This document shows, piece after piece, positions 52,663 to 62,889 of a stretch of DNA of 64,000 nt. Location: positions 1 to 64,000 of the forward strand of contig NYWU01000021.1 in assembly GCA_002685255.1 (NCBI GenBank), given 5' to 3'. Below the pieces are notes generated by a model. It did not search any database and had not been told where the DNA came from. It saw only the letters and a list, made by a program, of their open reading frames with translations. A program made the position numbers and the translations under genes. The DNA is from Idiomarinaceae bacterium (GTDB lineage Bacteria > Pseudomonadota > Gammaproteobacteria > Enterobacterales > Alteromonadaceae). Every line of letters begins with the position of its first letter. Positions within the stretch are counted from its first letter, which is position 1.

Positions 52663-53249
52663 AACGCGTTCTCCAAGAAACGTTTAAGCATGGCACGACC
52701 GACCGCACCTGAGCGCTCAGGATGAAATTGAGCACCGATAAAATTATCTTTGCGGATCATGGCCGCGAACGTATCACCGTAATCACAGGTGGCGATGGTG
52801 TAGTCATCTTTTGCAACGGCGTAACTGTGAACAAAATAACAATAAGGCTCGGTGTCATTATCGAGCAACGGATTGGTGTTGGTTGCACAGACGTTATTCC
52901 AGCCCATATGCGGCAAAGGTCTATCACCGACCTGCATACGTTTAGTTTGCGCAGGGATTAAGCCTAAGCACTCCACGTCACCTTCCTCAGAGTGTGCTGT
53001 CATCAGCTGCATACCAAGACAAATACCCAATGTAGGTTGGGTGAGCGCTTTAATAGGTTCAATTAACTGTTTACGTTGCAGATTGCGCATCGCTGCAGCT
53101 GCTGTTCCCACACCCGGCAAGATGACGCGATCAGCGGCGCCGATGATCGCCTCATCGTCAGTAATTACAGGCTGATAGCCTAAGCGCTCAATGGCAAACT
53201 TTACCGAGGTGAGATTCGCACACTCGGTATCGACAATTACAATTTTCAC
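52659..53249 (-). CDS. hisH: Imidazole glycerol phosphate synthase subunit HisH
   Basis: [27 protein letters not shown]. Confidence 0.97.
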   Translation of the reverse strand: MKIVIVDTECANLTSVKFAIERLGYQPVITDDEAIIGAADRVILPGVGTAAAAMRNLQRKQLIEPIKALTQPTLGICLGMQLMTAHSEEGDVECLGLIPAQTKRMQVGDRPLPHMGWNNVCATNTNPLLDNDTEPYCYFVHSYAVAKDDYTIATCDYGDTFAAMIRKDNFIGAQFHPERSGAVGRAMLKRFLENAL

Positions 53250-54322
53250 GCGAGCATTCCTTTACTTGAAGGTAACTGTTGGTCGCCCGTTTTTGCTACC
53301 GCTTGACGCAGCGCGCGACCAAAGACTTTAAACAAGCTTTCAACCTGGTGGTGCGTGTTGCCCTCAGTCGTTGACAAGTGCAAGCTAATCGCCATTGCAT
53401 CGGTGAGCGAGCGGAAGAAGTGCTCAACCATTTCGGTTGATAATTCGCCCACTTTGTCGCGCGTGAAATCCGCCTGCCACTTGAGGTAAGGTCGACCTGA
53501 AAGATCGATAAGACACTCAGCACGACACTCATCCATCGGCAATGCAAAACCAAAACGGCCAATACCGCGTTTGTCACCTAAGGCTTGGCGTAGTGCCTGA
53601 CCTAGTGCCAGCGCCGTATCTTCAATGGTGTGGTGGTCGTCAATGTGTAAATCACCTGTCACATTGACGGTTAAGCTGATGCCAGCGTGTGTGGCAATTT
53701 GCTCTAGCATGTGATCAAAGAAGCCAATACCCGTCGAAAATGAGCGCGGTGTTGCATTATCGAGGTCAACTGCAATACGAATATCGGTCTCATGGGTGGT
53801 ACGGATCACCTTAGCAGAACGTGAGCGTTGGGTCAGGTCGCGCACGATAGCGTTCCAATCTAGGTTGGCACGGTCATATCGAATACCGCGTATACCCATA
53901 CTCTCTGCAAGTTTAATGTCCGTTTCGCGATCGCCAATCACATAACTATCGGTGAAGTCGATAAGGCCTTTTTGTAGGTAATCCTGCACCAAGCCGAGTT
54001 TTGGCTTCCGGCAACTACAGTTGTCTTCCTCAAAATGTGGGCAAATCAGTACGTCGTCGAAGCGCACGCCTTGACTTGCAAAGACAGCCATCATTAAGTC
54101 ATGGGGCGCGTCGAAGTCGGCTTGTGGAAAACTGTCTGTCCCCAGCCCGTCTTGGTTGGACACCATGACGAGGCGATAACCCGCCTGCTGTAACTTAAGC
54201 AGGGCAGGGATCACATTCGGCTCAAATTCGAGCTTACTGACGCTGTCTAATTGTTTGTCGACAGGCGGTTCGAGCACCAGTGTGCCGTCACGATCGATAA
54301 ATAGCCAACGTTGCTGATTCAT
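53246..54322 (-). CDS. hisB: Bifunctional histidinol-phosphatase / imidazoleglycerol-phosphate dehydratase
   Basis: [11 protein letters not shown] domain; [18 protein letters not shown]...[14 protein letters not shown]. Confidence 0.97.
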   Translation of the reverse strand: MNQQRWLFIDRDGTLVLEPPVDKQLDSVSKLEFEPNVIPALLKLQQAGYRLVMVSNQDGLGTDSFPQADFDAPHDLMMAVFASQGVRFDDVLICPHFEEDNCSCRKPKLGLVQDYLQKGLIDFTDSYVIGDRETDIKLAESMGIRGIRYDRANLDWNAIVRDLTQRSRSAKVIRTTHETDIRIAVDLDNATPRSFSTGIGFFDHMLEQIATHAGISLTVNVTGDLHIDDHHTIEDTALALGQALRQALGDKRGIGRFGFALPMDECRAECLIDLSGRPYLKWQADFTRDKVGELSTEMVEHFFRSLTDAMAISLHLSTTEGNTHHQVESLFKVFGRALRQAVAKTGDQQLPSSKGMLA

Positions 54323-55386
54323 TGAGTATCTCCAAAAAAGCATTTCAGTGCATCAATAACAAGTGTGTTTTCTCGTTCATTACCGACGCTGATGCGTACT
54401 GTGTTGTCGAGTCCAACCTGGGCTGATTGATTACGTATTAATATACCGTTCTGCTGCATGGTCTGCATGAGGCTATCGGCATCGGCAACACGATACAGTA
54501 AAAAGTTCGTTTCACTCTCGGCAACCAACGCCATTGGTAGTTCCGCTAATTCATCGCCGATGCGCTGGCGCTGTTTGACGGTGCGTGTTACGTCGGCTTG
54601 AACGCGTTCGATGCCCACAGGCGATAACGCCTGGCTAGCAATTTGAATGGTCAAGTCTGGCAGCGGATAAGGCGCCAGTACTTTCTGCAATACGGTAATG
54701 ACGTCTTCGTTGGCGAGCGCAAAACCACAGCGTGCGCCGGCGAGCGCAAACGCTTTTGATAAAGTACGCAACACCACCAAGTTAGGATATTTCGCTAACC
54801 AATCGACGACACTCGCCTCGGCACAAAACTCGATGTAAGCCTCATCAACGACCACGAGACTGGTCGTCGCGAACTTAAGCACTGCCTCGATATCTTCTTG
54901 TGCAAGCCGATTACCGACAGGGTTGGAAGGAGAACACAAGAAAATGAGACGAGCGTCTGCGCTACGCGCCTTGATAGCGTCTAAATCGAGTTGATAAGAC
55001 GAAGTTAAGGGTACCGAGACCACGTCAGCTCCATGCGTCTGCGCAGAAATTGCATACATACCGTAGGTCGGTGGGCAGATAAGCACACGGTCTTGTTTAG
55101 GTTCGCAAAACGCTTTGATAAGCAGTTCGATTGCTTCGTCAGACCCGCGGCAACTTAATACCTGTTCAAGGCGAACATTAGCGTAGTCCGCGTAAGCTTG
55201 ATTGAGGCGCTGCGACTGAAACGCTGGGTACCGGTTCAACTGTGAGCAATCCAGCGCGTAATCGTATGCGTAGGGTGACTCGTTGGCGTTTAGCCATACT
55301 GAACCGCCACTCATCGAGCGTCGCGCTGATGCGTAGGGCACCAAAGTTTTCAAGTGTGGGCGCTGTAACTGTTCGGCTAAGCTCAT
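54319..55386 (-). CDS. hisC: Histidinol-phosphate aminotransferase
   Basis: [42 protein letters not shown]. Confidence 0.97.
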   Translation of the reverse strand: MSLAEQLQRPHLKTLVPYASARRSMSGGSVWLNANESPYAYDYALDCSQLNRYPAFQSQRLNQAYADYANVRLEQVLSCRGSDEAIELLIKAFCEPKQDRVLICPPTYGMYAISAQTHGADVVSVPLTSSYQLDLDAIKARSADARLIFLCSPSNPVGNRLAQEDIEAVLKFATTSLVVVDEAYIEFCAEASVVDWLAKYPNLVVLRTLSKAFALAGARCGFALANEDVITVLQKVLAPYPLPDLTIQIASQALSPVGIERVQADVTRTVKQRQRIGDELAELPMALVAESETNFLLYRVADADSLMQTMQQNGILIRNQSAQVGLDNTVRISVGNERENTLVIDALKCFFGDTQ

Positions 55387-56708
55387 ACGTTGTCCTCCTG
55401 CGCCTCTAAGCGAATGGTCACGGCGCGTTTATGCGCATCTAAGCCTTCGATTTCGGCGAGCGTGGTAATGCTGTCAGCGAGATCAGCTAAACCATCGCGA
55501 GTCACTTCTTGCAACGTGTAGCGGCGATAAAAGTCTAATAGCCCTAAACTGCTGTAGTTTTTAGCGTAGCCATAGGTCGGTAAGACGTGGTTTGTACCAG
55601 TTGCATAGTCGCCACCCGATTCAGGGGTATAGTGACCGACAAAAATCGATCCTGCTGTAGTTAGTTGCTCACTCAATGCTGCTGCCGCATCGGTTTGTAT
55701 AGCAAGGTGCTCGGGTGCGTAACTTTGTGTAACGGCAACCGCCTCGGCTAAGTTTTTAGTGACAATTAACCGGCTTGAAGCAAGTGCTTGCCGCGCGATG
55801 TCGACGCGAGGTAATGCATTACATTGCGCAACAAGCTCAGCTTGCACCGCTTGGGCAAGCGCAGCTGATGGTGTGACTAGAATAACCTGTGAGTCTGGAC
55901 CATGCTCTGCTTGAGATAATAAATCAGCGGCGACAAAACGCGCATTGGCGGTGTCATCAGCGAGCACTAACAGCTCTGAAGGACCGGCCGGCATATCAAT
56001 GCTAATGCCGCTATCGTTTTGACTTAATTGTTGCTTTGCTTCTGTCACAAACGCGTTGCCCGGGCCAAACACTTTATCAACTTTAGGTACGGACTCGGTT
56101 CCGTACGCCAACGCTGCGATGGCCTGCGCACCGCCACACATAACTAAGGTATCGATACCACATTTTTCTGCAGCGTAGACGACTTCCGGTGACATCTGAC
56201 CTTGTTTATTAGGAGGCGTCACGAGTACACGGGTTTTGCAGCCTGCAATCTGTGCGGGTACGCCTAACATGAGTGCGGTAGAAGGTAAGGTCGCCGACCC
56301 CCCGGGGATATAAAGACCGACCGACTCAAGGGCCGTGTATTTTAGTGTGCAGCGCACACCTGGTGAGGTGTTCAGCGTAATATCTTCAGGTGTTTGCGCG
56401 AGGTGAAAGGCACGAATATTGTCATAAGCTTTATCAATCGCCGCTTTAGCTCGCTCGGAAACATGTGCCAGTAACGCTTGCTTCTGTTCACCGTTTAACA
56501 CCAATTGCGAGATGTCTGCACAATCAAATTGACGGGTGTAGTCAAGTAACGCTGCGTCACCTTCAGTTTTCATGCGCTCAATGATTGAGCGCACGGTTTC
56601 TTTCAGCTCACGTGAGCGGCTCTGTTCAGGGCGAGCAAGCGTGGCTTGTCGCTCTGAATTGCTAAGCTGTGACCATTGTGTGATGGCAATGCTTTGTCGC
56701 GTTAACAT
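55383..56708 (-). CDS. hisD: Histidinol dehydrogenase
   Basis: VGLYIPGGSATLPSTALMLGVPAQIAGC, SIDMPAGPSELLVLAD. Confidence 0.98.
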   Translation of the reverse strand: MLTRQSIAITQWSQLSNSERQATLARPEQSRSRELKETVRSIIERMKTEGDAALLDYTRQFDCADISQLVLNGEQKQALLAHVSERAKAAIDKAYDNIRAFHLAQTPEDITLNTSPGVRCTLKYTALESVGLYIPGGSATLPSTALMLGVPAQIAGCKTRVLVTPPNKQGQMSPEVVYAAEKCGIDTLVMCGGAQAIAALAYGTESVPKVDKVFGPGNAFVTEAKQQLSQNDSGISIDMPAGPSELLVLADDTANARFVAADLLSQAEHGPDSQVILVTPSAALAQAVQAELVAQCNALPRVDIARQALASSRLIVTKNLAEAVAVTQSYAPEHLAIQTDAAAALSEQLTTAGSIFVGHYTPESGGDYATGTNHVLPTYGYAKNYSSLGLLDFYRRYTLQEVTRDGLADLADSITTLAEIEGLDAHKRAVTIRLEAQEDNV

Positions 56709-56713
56709 ACCGA

Positions 56714-57607
56714 TTATCCCATCATTTTTTCAATTGGTAATACGAGTATTGAGCTGCAGCCAAGGTCTTTTAAATCTTCCATTGTTTCCCAGAACAGCTT
56801 TTCTGTACTCACGACGTGCACAGCCACTTGCTCATCAGTGTGACTCAGTGGCAGTACGGTAGGCGTTTCGGCGCCAGGAAGTAATGCGTTGACTTCATCC
56901 AGGCGGTTTTTGGGTGCGTGCAGCATAATGTATTTGCTTTCTTTCGCCATTTGCACACCGTCAATTCGCGGTAGTAGCTGGTCCATCATAGCCTGCTTTT
57001 CAGCGGATAATGGATTGGCGTTTTGAATCAACTGCGCCTGTGAACGAAAGATGACTTCTTTCTCAACGAGACCGTTAGCTTCTAATGTGGCGCCGGTCGA
57101 GACTAAATCACAAATGGCATCGGCAAGCCCAGCGCGTGGCGCGACTTCGACTGACCCGGTTAGAACGACATTCTTTGCGCTAATGCCGTTATTTTTTAGG
57201 TAGCGTTGCAGTAGGTACGGGTAAGTACTTGCGATACGCTTACCTTGCAGATCGTCGATAGAGTTGTAGTCGCTTTCGCGTGGCACCGCAATGGACAGGC
57301 GGCAACCGCCAAAGTCAAGGCTACGTAGAGCCTTATACTCTGCATTTTCATTGACCGCGGAGCGCTCAAGCGCGACCTCTTCTAATACGTTTTCACCCAC
57401 TAAACCGAGGTCGACGACGCCATCCATAACTAGGCCTGGAATGTCATCGTCGCGTACTCTAAGTAAATCAATAGGGTGGCTGGTACTGTGGGCGATAAGG
57501 CGTGCTTCATTAATGCTGAATTTGACACCGCATGCATTAAGCAAAGATAAAGACTCCTTGCTTAAACGGCCTGACTTTTGAATCGCAATAGTAAGTCGTT
57601 CACTCAT
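56714..57607 (-). CDS. hisG: ATP phosphoribosyltransferase (long HisG)
   Basis: [37 protein letters not shown]. Confidence 0.97.
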   Translation of the reverse strand: MSERLTIAIQKSGRLSKESLSLLNACGVKFSINEARLIAHSTSHPIDLLRVRDDDIPGLVMDGVVDLGLVGENVLEEVALERSAVNENAEYKALRSLDFGGCRLSIAVPRESDYNSIDDLQGKRIASTYPYLLQRYLKNNGISAKNVVLTGSVEVAPRAGLADAICDLVSTGATLEANGLVEKEVIFRSQAQLIQNANPLSAEKQAMMDQLLPRIDGVQMAKESKYIMLHAPKNRLDEVNALLPGAETPTVLPLSHTDEQVAVHVVSTEKLFWETMEDLKDLGCSSILVLPIEKMMG

Positions 57608-57625
57608 TGATCTACTCCTGATAAT

Positions 57626-57660
57626 AAAAAAACCCTTCGAAAGCTGCCTTTCGAAGGGTT
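57626..57660 (-). terminator. his operon attenuator terminator
   Basis: Minus strand: AACCCTTCGAAAGgcagCTTTCGAAGGGTT followed by T run (plus strand A7 at 57626-57632). Confidence 0.9.
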
Positions 57661-57676
57661 GTATAGTCATGCGAAA

Positions 57677-57700
57677 GGCTAGTCAAAATATGGACTAGCC
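57677..57700 (-). promoter_or_regulatory. Putative pause/antiterminator hairpin in his leader
   Basis: GGCTAGTC-8nt-GACTAGCC perfect 8-bp stem between hisL and attenuator. Confidence 0.65.
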
Positions 57701-57716
57701 TGAATAATAAACGTAG

Positions 57717-57767
57717 CTAGCCCAGTGGTTTCAAGTGGTGATGATGGTGGTGCTGGCTAAGGTTCAT
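57717..57767 (-). CDS. hisL: his operon leader peptide MNLSQHHHHHHLKPLG
   Basis: Six consecutive His codons upstream of attenuator and hisG; below ORF-track cutoff. Confidence 0.93.
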   Translation of the reverse strand: MNLSQHHHHHHLKPLG

Positions 57768-57814
57768 TTGTTCGCTTCCTTAAAAAAATGGATGTAACTG
57801 TTAAGTTGTATAGC

Positions 57815-57843
57815 ACTATAAATAAAAAAAGCACTGAACGCAA
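57815..57843 (-). promoter_or_regulatory. Putative his operon promoter TTGCGT-17-TATAGT
   Basis: Minus-strand -35 at 57838-57843 and -10 at 57815-57820, ~50 nt upstream of hisL. Confidence 0.6.
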
Positions 57844-57913
57844 CTCTATTGGCGCATAAAAGTTGGACGATAATAGTCTAAACTCATGACAAAGAGACGT
57901 GTGGAGACGCGAT

Positions 57914-58180
57914 ATGGTCAACTTTGATGCAATGATTCCTTTGATACCGAAAGATGCGCGTATTCCGGTGAGTCACAATGAAGAGCAACTGAAAGTAGAG
58001 CAAGTGGAGAAAACCCAAAAACTTGCTGCTGTTGAAGAAGAGCAAGAAAATAGTATCAGTGATCGCGATGCCGAACACCATGAGCAAGGTGCGCAATCAA
58101 GAGAGGGTGAAGCAAACGAAGAGCAAAGCGAGGATGATGAACGTCGTGATGGTGACGGGCACATCGATACCTATGCTTAA
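57914..58180 (+). CDS. Hypothetical acidic, Glu/Gln-rich protein
   Basis: ATG preceded by GGAGA; 88 aa MVNFDAMIPLIPKDARIPVSHNEEQ...; no family recognised. Confidence 0.6.
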   Translation: MVNFDAMIPLIPKDARIPVSHNEEQLKVEQVEKTQKLAAVEEEQENSISDRDAEHHEQGAQSREGEANEEQSEDDERRDGDGHIDTYA

Positions 58181-58330
58181 GACAGACACCTAAGTAATGC
58201 GATGTCGACACGCAAAAAGTAAGTTATAACCTATCTAGCTGCATGGGATTTAACATTAACAGCGAGCTGGCAACTATGTCATACTATAGCGCTTTAATCA
58301 GTCGATATTTGAATTAGGTGTGGGCATTTA

Positions 58331-60268
58331 ATGAGCAAAGTGGCAGCTGTTTTTACGCCCGAGGGTCAACTGGCAAAGGCGATAGAGGGCTTTCAGCCGC
58401 GCGATGCTCAGCTTACCATGGCCCAGGCTATTGAAAAATCCATTCGCAAAAAAGGTACCTTGGTTGTTGAAGCCGAGACCGGTACCGGTAAAACCTTTGC
58501 GTACTTAGCGCCTGTACTTCAAGCCAAAGGTAAGGCGATTATTTCCACGGGTACCAAAGCACTTCAGGAACAGCTTTACCATCGAGACTTACCCACTTTA
58601 CGCGCTGCGCTGGCGCCGGAAAAGGTCATTGCCCTATTAAAGGGCCGCTCAAATTACCTCTGTACTCATCGCCTAGAGCAAGCACAGTTACAAGCCGGTC
58701 AGTTTAATAGCGAGACACAAACCAAGCTGGTTAAAGTGAAACGTTGGTCAACACAGACCCGAGATGGTGATATTGGTGAGTTGGTGGTACTGCAGGATGA
58801 TCCTCAGTTGACTGCCTTAGTGACTAGCACCAAGGATAATTGTTTGGGACGCGAGTGCCCGAATTACGACGACTGCTACTTAGTCAAAGCGCGTGATGAA
58901 GCTAAACAAGCTGATGTCGTGGTCGTCAATCATCATTTATTTTTTGCGGACTTAGCAATTAAAGATACGGGTTTCGGTGAAATCATACCCGAGTCAGATA
59001 TGGTGGTGTTTGATGAAGCGCATCAGGTGCCTGATATTGCGAGCCAATATTTTGGCGACTCATTGTCTTCACGGCAATTAATAGAAATCGCTGATGAGGT
59101 TCAGCGGTTGTGTTTAACAGAGCTAAAGGACCTCGCTCAAGCGGCGCAAATGGCGCGTATTCTGACACAAGTAGTACGAGATTGGCGGTTACAATTTCCA
59201 TCGGACCCGACGCGTGGAAACTGGCGTGATAAACGTGATGACTCTTCAATGACCGAGGTGTGTAGCCGTGTCGCAGAGAAGCTCACCTTATTTATCGATG
59301 TCATCAAAACAGCGCGTGGGCGTCATAAAGAAATGGATAGCCTCATTGAACGCGCTGAGGAAGCCTATGATTTGTGGCAACAGTTGATGCAAACGGATCA
59401 GACAGGTTATAGCTTCTGGTATGAAACAACGGTGCGTCATATTGTTTTGCACCAAACGCCACTGAGCGTTGCTAAGCGTTTTGGTAACTTGGTCAAACAC
59501 AGTGATCGAGGTTGGGTATTTACTTCGGCAACGCTCTCAGTCAACGAGAAGTTTGACTACTTTGTTAATCGACTCGGGCTGTGGGATGCCGAAACTTTGG
59601 TGCTAGCAAGTCCGTTTGACTTCGAGCACCAAGCGATGCTGTGTTTGCCGCGTTATCTACCACCGGCCAACCAGTTTAATCGCGATCAACGACTCGCGCA
59701 GTTGGCGCAACAATGTATTGAGGCCAACCAAGGCGGTACGTTCTTATTATTTACCAGTCACAGCATGTTGAAGCGTGTCGCCAATTTGCTTGATGAAAAG
59801 CTGGATAGGCCTGTACTGGTTCAAGGTGAGGGCAGTAAACGCAGTATTTTGCAGAAGTTTACTGATGCAGGTAATGCTGTTTTATTAGGCACTTCGTCGT
59901 TCTGGGAAGGCGTCGATGTGCGTGGCGCGGCGTTAAGGTGTGTCATTATCGATAAATTGCCGTTTGCCTCACCCGACGACCCGTTACTTAATGCGCGGGT
60001 AGAGGACGCTAAGTTGCGGGGGGTGGATGCTTTTCATACTATTCAATTGCCCGAGGCCATTATTGCGCTGAAGCAAGGAGCAGGGCGCTTGATACGCGAT
60101 CAGCGTGACTCCGGGGTATTGATTGTCTGTGATGACCGACTTGTCACGCGCCAGTATGGTGCACGCTTTATCAAAAGTTTACCGCCGATGGCTCGAACAC
60201 GCGATCTGAGCCGGGCAATGCTGTTTTTAAAGGATACATATAATGAAACCAACCTTGCTAGCCATTGA
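58331..60268 (+). CDS. DinG-family ATP-dependent helicase (YoaA-like)
   Basis: VEAETGTGKTFAYLAPVL, DEAH, CLGRECPNYDDCYLVKAR Fe-S cysteines, GRLIRDQRD. Confidence 0.95.
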   Translation: MSKVAAVFTPEGQLAKAIEGFQPRDAQLTMAQAIEKSIRKKGTLVVEAETGTGKTFAYLAPVLQAKGKAIISTGTKALQEQLYHRDLPTLRAALAPEKVIALLKGRSNYLCTHRLEQAQLQAGQFNSETQTKLVKVKRWSTQTRDGDIGELVVLQDDPQLTALVTSTKDNCLGRECPNYDDCYLVKARDEAKQADVVVVNHHLFFADLAIKDTGFGEIIPESDMVVFDEAHQVPDIASQYFGDSLSSRQLIEIADEVQRLCLTELKDLAQAAQMARILTQVVRDWRLQFPSDPTRGNWRDKRDDSSMTEVCSRVAEKLTLFIDVIKTARGRHKEMDSLIERAEEAYDLWQQLMQTDQTGYSFWYETTVRHIVLHQTPLSVAKRFGNLVKHSDRGWVFTSATLSVNEKFDYFVNRLGLWDAETLVLASPFDFEHQAMLCLPRYLPPANQFNRDQRLAQLAQQCIEANQGGTFLLFTSHSMLKRVANLLDEKLDRPVLVQGEGSKRSILQKFTDAGNAVLLGTSSFWEGVDVRGAALRCVIIDKLPFASPDDPLLNARVEDAKLRGVDAFHTIQLPEAIIALKQGAGRLIRDQRDSGVLIVCDDRLVTRQYGARFIKSLPPMARTRDLSRAMLFLKDTYNETNLASH

Positions 60269-60953
60269 TACATCGACGGAGAACTGCTCGGTCGCACTTC
60301 AGGTTGATAATACGGTCATTAGCCGCGAAATGGAGAGTCCACGCGAGCACTCACAGCGTTTGTTACCTTTTGTTCAAGCTGTGTTAGAAGAAGCCGATAT
60401 CAAGTTGTCCGATGTCGAGGGGCTGATCGTTGGCATCGGTCCAGGTAGTTTTACTGGGGTTCGTATTGGTGTCTCGATTGCACAAGGCTTAGCTTTTGGT
60501 GCCGATCTCGCTGTTCAGTGCGTCAGCAGCTTAGATGCGATGGCACTGGAAGGGGCGCAAAATAAGACAACGGATTGGATTATTAGCGCTATTGATGCCC
60601 GAATGGGCGAGGTATACTGGCGTGCTTATAAAAATGATGGCGAGCGATTAGTTACTTTTGCGCCCGCCCAAGTCGCTAAGCCTGAACACCTGAACCTTAG
60701 TGAACAGCTCTCTGAGTATGGCTATCGGACGACGGAGTCCGTTGGGTTTGTCGGTACGGGCTGGGAAACCTATGCTGAGCAACTTAAAGCAACAGTGCCC
60801 GTAGACCCGCAATCACTTGCTTGCAGGCTACCTACAGCCGCCGCCATGCTGCGTTGGGCTCAACAGCAGAACGAGGCTGCGGTAGCTGCGGATGAACTGG
60901 AGCCGCTTTACGTACGTAATGAAGTGACGTGGAAGAAGTTGCCCGGGCGCTAA
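60243..60953 (+). CDS. tsaB: tRNA threonylcarbamoyladenosine biosynthesis protein TsaB
   Basis: LAIDTSTENCSVAL, GIGPGSFTGVRIGVSIAQGLA. Confidence 0.96.
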   Translation: MKPTLLAIDTSTENCSVALQVDNTVISREMESPREHSQRLLPFVQAVLEEADIKLSDVEGLIVGIGPGSFTGVRIGVSIAQGLAFGADLAVQCVSSLDAMALEGAQNKTTDWIISAIDARMGEVYWRAYKNDGERLVTFAPAQVAKPEHLNLSEQLSEYGYRTTESVGFVGTGWETYAEQLKATVPVDPQSLACRLPTAAAMLRWAQQQNEAAVAADELEPLYVRNEVTWKKLPGR

Positions 60954-61015
60954 CTTGTAGAATCCATTGGAACTCGCCATAATAAATCGAGTCAAAGTAT
61001 TTTGAGGAGCATTCT

Positions 61016-61320
61016 GTGAACCCTGTTCATCAAGTTCTATTAATGGTGTACAAGGCTATCTCTCGCCCGGTCGTCGCATTACACCTGATGAGCGTAACGC
61101 TGGGGGGCAGGAAGGTGATCAGCAAACGGCCAATGCTTCTATTCAAATTCCAAATCGGCAACAAAGCTCTGATCAAGCACAGCGGTGGCAGGATTTAAAT
61201 ATTGTTTATGATCAGCCGTCGCAGCCGGCTCAAAAGGCTTTAACGGCTTATCAGGCGGTGGCCCTTAGCGAAAAGCGAGAGCACGTTGAATCGATGTTCA
61301 GTTTGGACTTGTATGCCTGA
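61016..61320 (+). pseudogene. Apparent frameshifted small conserved-looking CDS between tsaB and slp
   Basis: GTG with GAGGAG SD opens one frame; credible coding frame SSSSINGVQGYLSPGRRITPDERN...ALTAYQAVALSEKREHVESMFSLDLYA* is in another frame without ATG/GTG/TTG start. Confidence 0.55.
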
Positions 61321-61329
61321 GGAGGCGTT

Positions 61330-61914
61330 ATGTTACGTATCGCGAGTTTAACTTTAGGTGCGCTGTTACTAGCGGGTTGCAGTGCATTCCCAGATTCCAT
61401 TGCGACAGATAATGAAGACGCATTGGTGTCTTACTCTCAGGTAAAAAATAATGCGTCAACGACTGTAGGTCAGTCGGCGCGTTGGGGAGGCATTATTGCT
61501 GACGTTCGCAACGATGAGGGTTTCACTGTCATCGAGCTGGTGCATTTTCCTTTGAAAAGCTGGGGACGCCCCTTGGTCAGCGATGATACCGATGGTCGCT
61601 TTTTGGCAGTTATTAACGGTTTTGTCGACCCCCAAGTGTATCGTCAAGGACGCAGTTTAACTGTACTAGGCAAGGTAGGTAAGACTCAAGAAGGCAAAAT
61701 CGATGATTACACCTACGTTTACCCTGTCATTGAAGCAACAGGCTATCATCTATGGCCGAAAGAGGCTGATCGTGTAGATACGGGCATTGACTATTCCCCG
61801 TTGTGGTTTAGACATAACTTTTATGCACCTTATCCTTACCGTCCATACTATTACCCCTACTCGACGCGGGTAAGAGTTCAAGACGACAAGCCCAGTACGA
61901 AAAATAAGCAATAG
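61330..61914 (+). CDS. slp: Slp family outer membrane lipoprotein
   Basis: Lipobox LLLAGCSAFPDSI; ARWGGIIADVRN. Confidence 0.88.
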   Translation: MLRIASLTLGALLLAGCSAFPDSIATDNEDALVSYSQVKNNASTTVGQSARWGGIIADVRNDEGFTVIELVHFPLKSWGRPLVSDDTDGRFLAVINGFVDPQVYRQGRSLTVLGKVGKTQEGKIDDYTYVYPVIEATGYHLWPKEADRVDTGIDYSPLWFRHNFYAPYPYRPYYYPYSTRVRVQDDKPSTKNKQ

Positions 61915-61915
61915 C

Positions 61916-62791
61916 GTGCTGTATCAGTCGGTACTTGAGCGTGCTCAGCCCATCGAGTACGCTCTTGACTGGGGTTGCCTCAGAGGTCTTGGATGGGGCA
62001 ATGTCAGTAATCCTCGTTACATACTCCTGCACGGTTGGCTTGATAATTGTCACTCGTTTCTACCTCTTGTCGAACATCTGCTTGAATCCGATGAAGGAAT
62101 CCTTGCGCTTGATTGGGCAGGTCATGGTCACTCGGATCATCGGCCATCGGGGAATTACTATCATTTCACTGATTATGCGTACGATATTTGGCAGTTGATT
62201 AAGACTCAGGAATGGTCTGGTATTACGCTCGTTGGCCACTCAATGGGAGGCTTTGTGGCGAATATGGTTGCGACACTATTACCGAAACAGGTGTCGCACT
62301 TGGTGCTTATAGAGGCCTTTGGTCTGCTCACGAGCGACGGCGAGAACGCGCATGAGCAACTTTTGGCTGGTTTTCAGTCGCGTAAAAAGTCGCAGGTTGC
62401 GCGTTGGCGTCCTTACACAACTAAGTCAGATGCCGTGCTGGCGCGCGCCAAAACAGCAGATTTTAGCAATCAGCTCGTTGAGGTATTGGTAGAGCGTGGA
62501 ATCAGGTTGATGGCCGATGGTCATTGGTATTGGCGCGCCGATCCAAAAGTGCGATCAACCTCTCCTTATCGATTGCCGGCAAAAGCGGTTGAACAAATTT
62601 TGAACCAGTTAAACGTGCCCGTTGTATTAATAAGAGGGAGCGAAGGCTATGCTCAACTCGATAAAGCTTTGGCTCAGTGGCAGGGTTGCGTACCGCAATT
62701 ACAGGTGGTTGAGATGAAAGGTGGGCATCATATTCATATGCAATGCCCGAAAGATATTGCGACCTTGGTCAGTGAACAGTCGTCATCTTAG
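61916..62791 (+). CDS. Alpha/beta hydrolase (GTG start)
   Basis: LHGWLDNCHSF, LVGHSMGGFVANMVA. Confidence 0.9.
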   Translation: MLYQSVLERAQPIEYALDWGCLRGLGWGNVSNPRYILLHGWLDNCHSFLPLVEHLLESDEGILALDWAGHGHSDHRPSGNYYHFTDYAYDIWQLIKTQEWSGITLVGHSMGGFVANMVATLLPKQVSHLVLIEAFGLLTSDGENAHEQLLAGFQSRKKSQVARWRPYTTKSDAVLARAKTADFSNQLVEVLVERGIRLMADGHWYWRADPKVRSTSPYRLPAKAVEQILNQLNVPVVLIRGSEGYAQLDKALAQWQGCVPQLQVVEMKGGHHIHMQCPKDIATLVSEQSSS

Positions 62792-62818
62792 ATTGTGCCG
62801 AGGGGCGTGATTGAGATA

Positions 62819-62835
62819 AACTGGTCCGATAAGCT
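62819..62835. promoter_or_regulatory. Candidate FadR-like operator AACTGGTCCGATAAGCT upstream of fadD
   Basis: Partial match to E. coli FadR consensus AACTGGTCGGACCTGTT. Confidence 0.4.
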
Positions 62836-62889
62836 TACGTTTACGTGAACTCTACATAATAATTATAGAAATAAATTTTGGAGCCTAGT

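Noticed and set aside
57731-57751. Six-His run resembling a cloning His-tag
   Set aside because: It lies in a native leader peptide upstream of an attenuator and hisG; this is the classic his leader, not vector sequence.
58200-58330. LexA box upstream of the DinG/YoaA-like helicase
   Set aside because: No CTGT-N8-ACAG match found by eye.
61016-61198. 60-aa ORF MNPVHQVLLMVYKAISRPV as a real protein
   Set aside because: After the first residues it reads through a frame that conflicts with the more protein-like overlapping frame ending at 61320.
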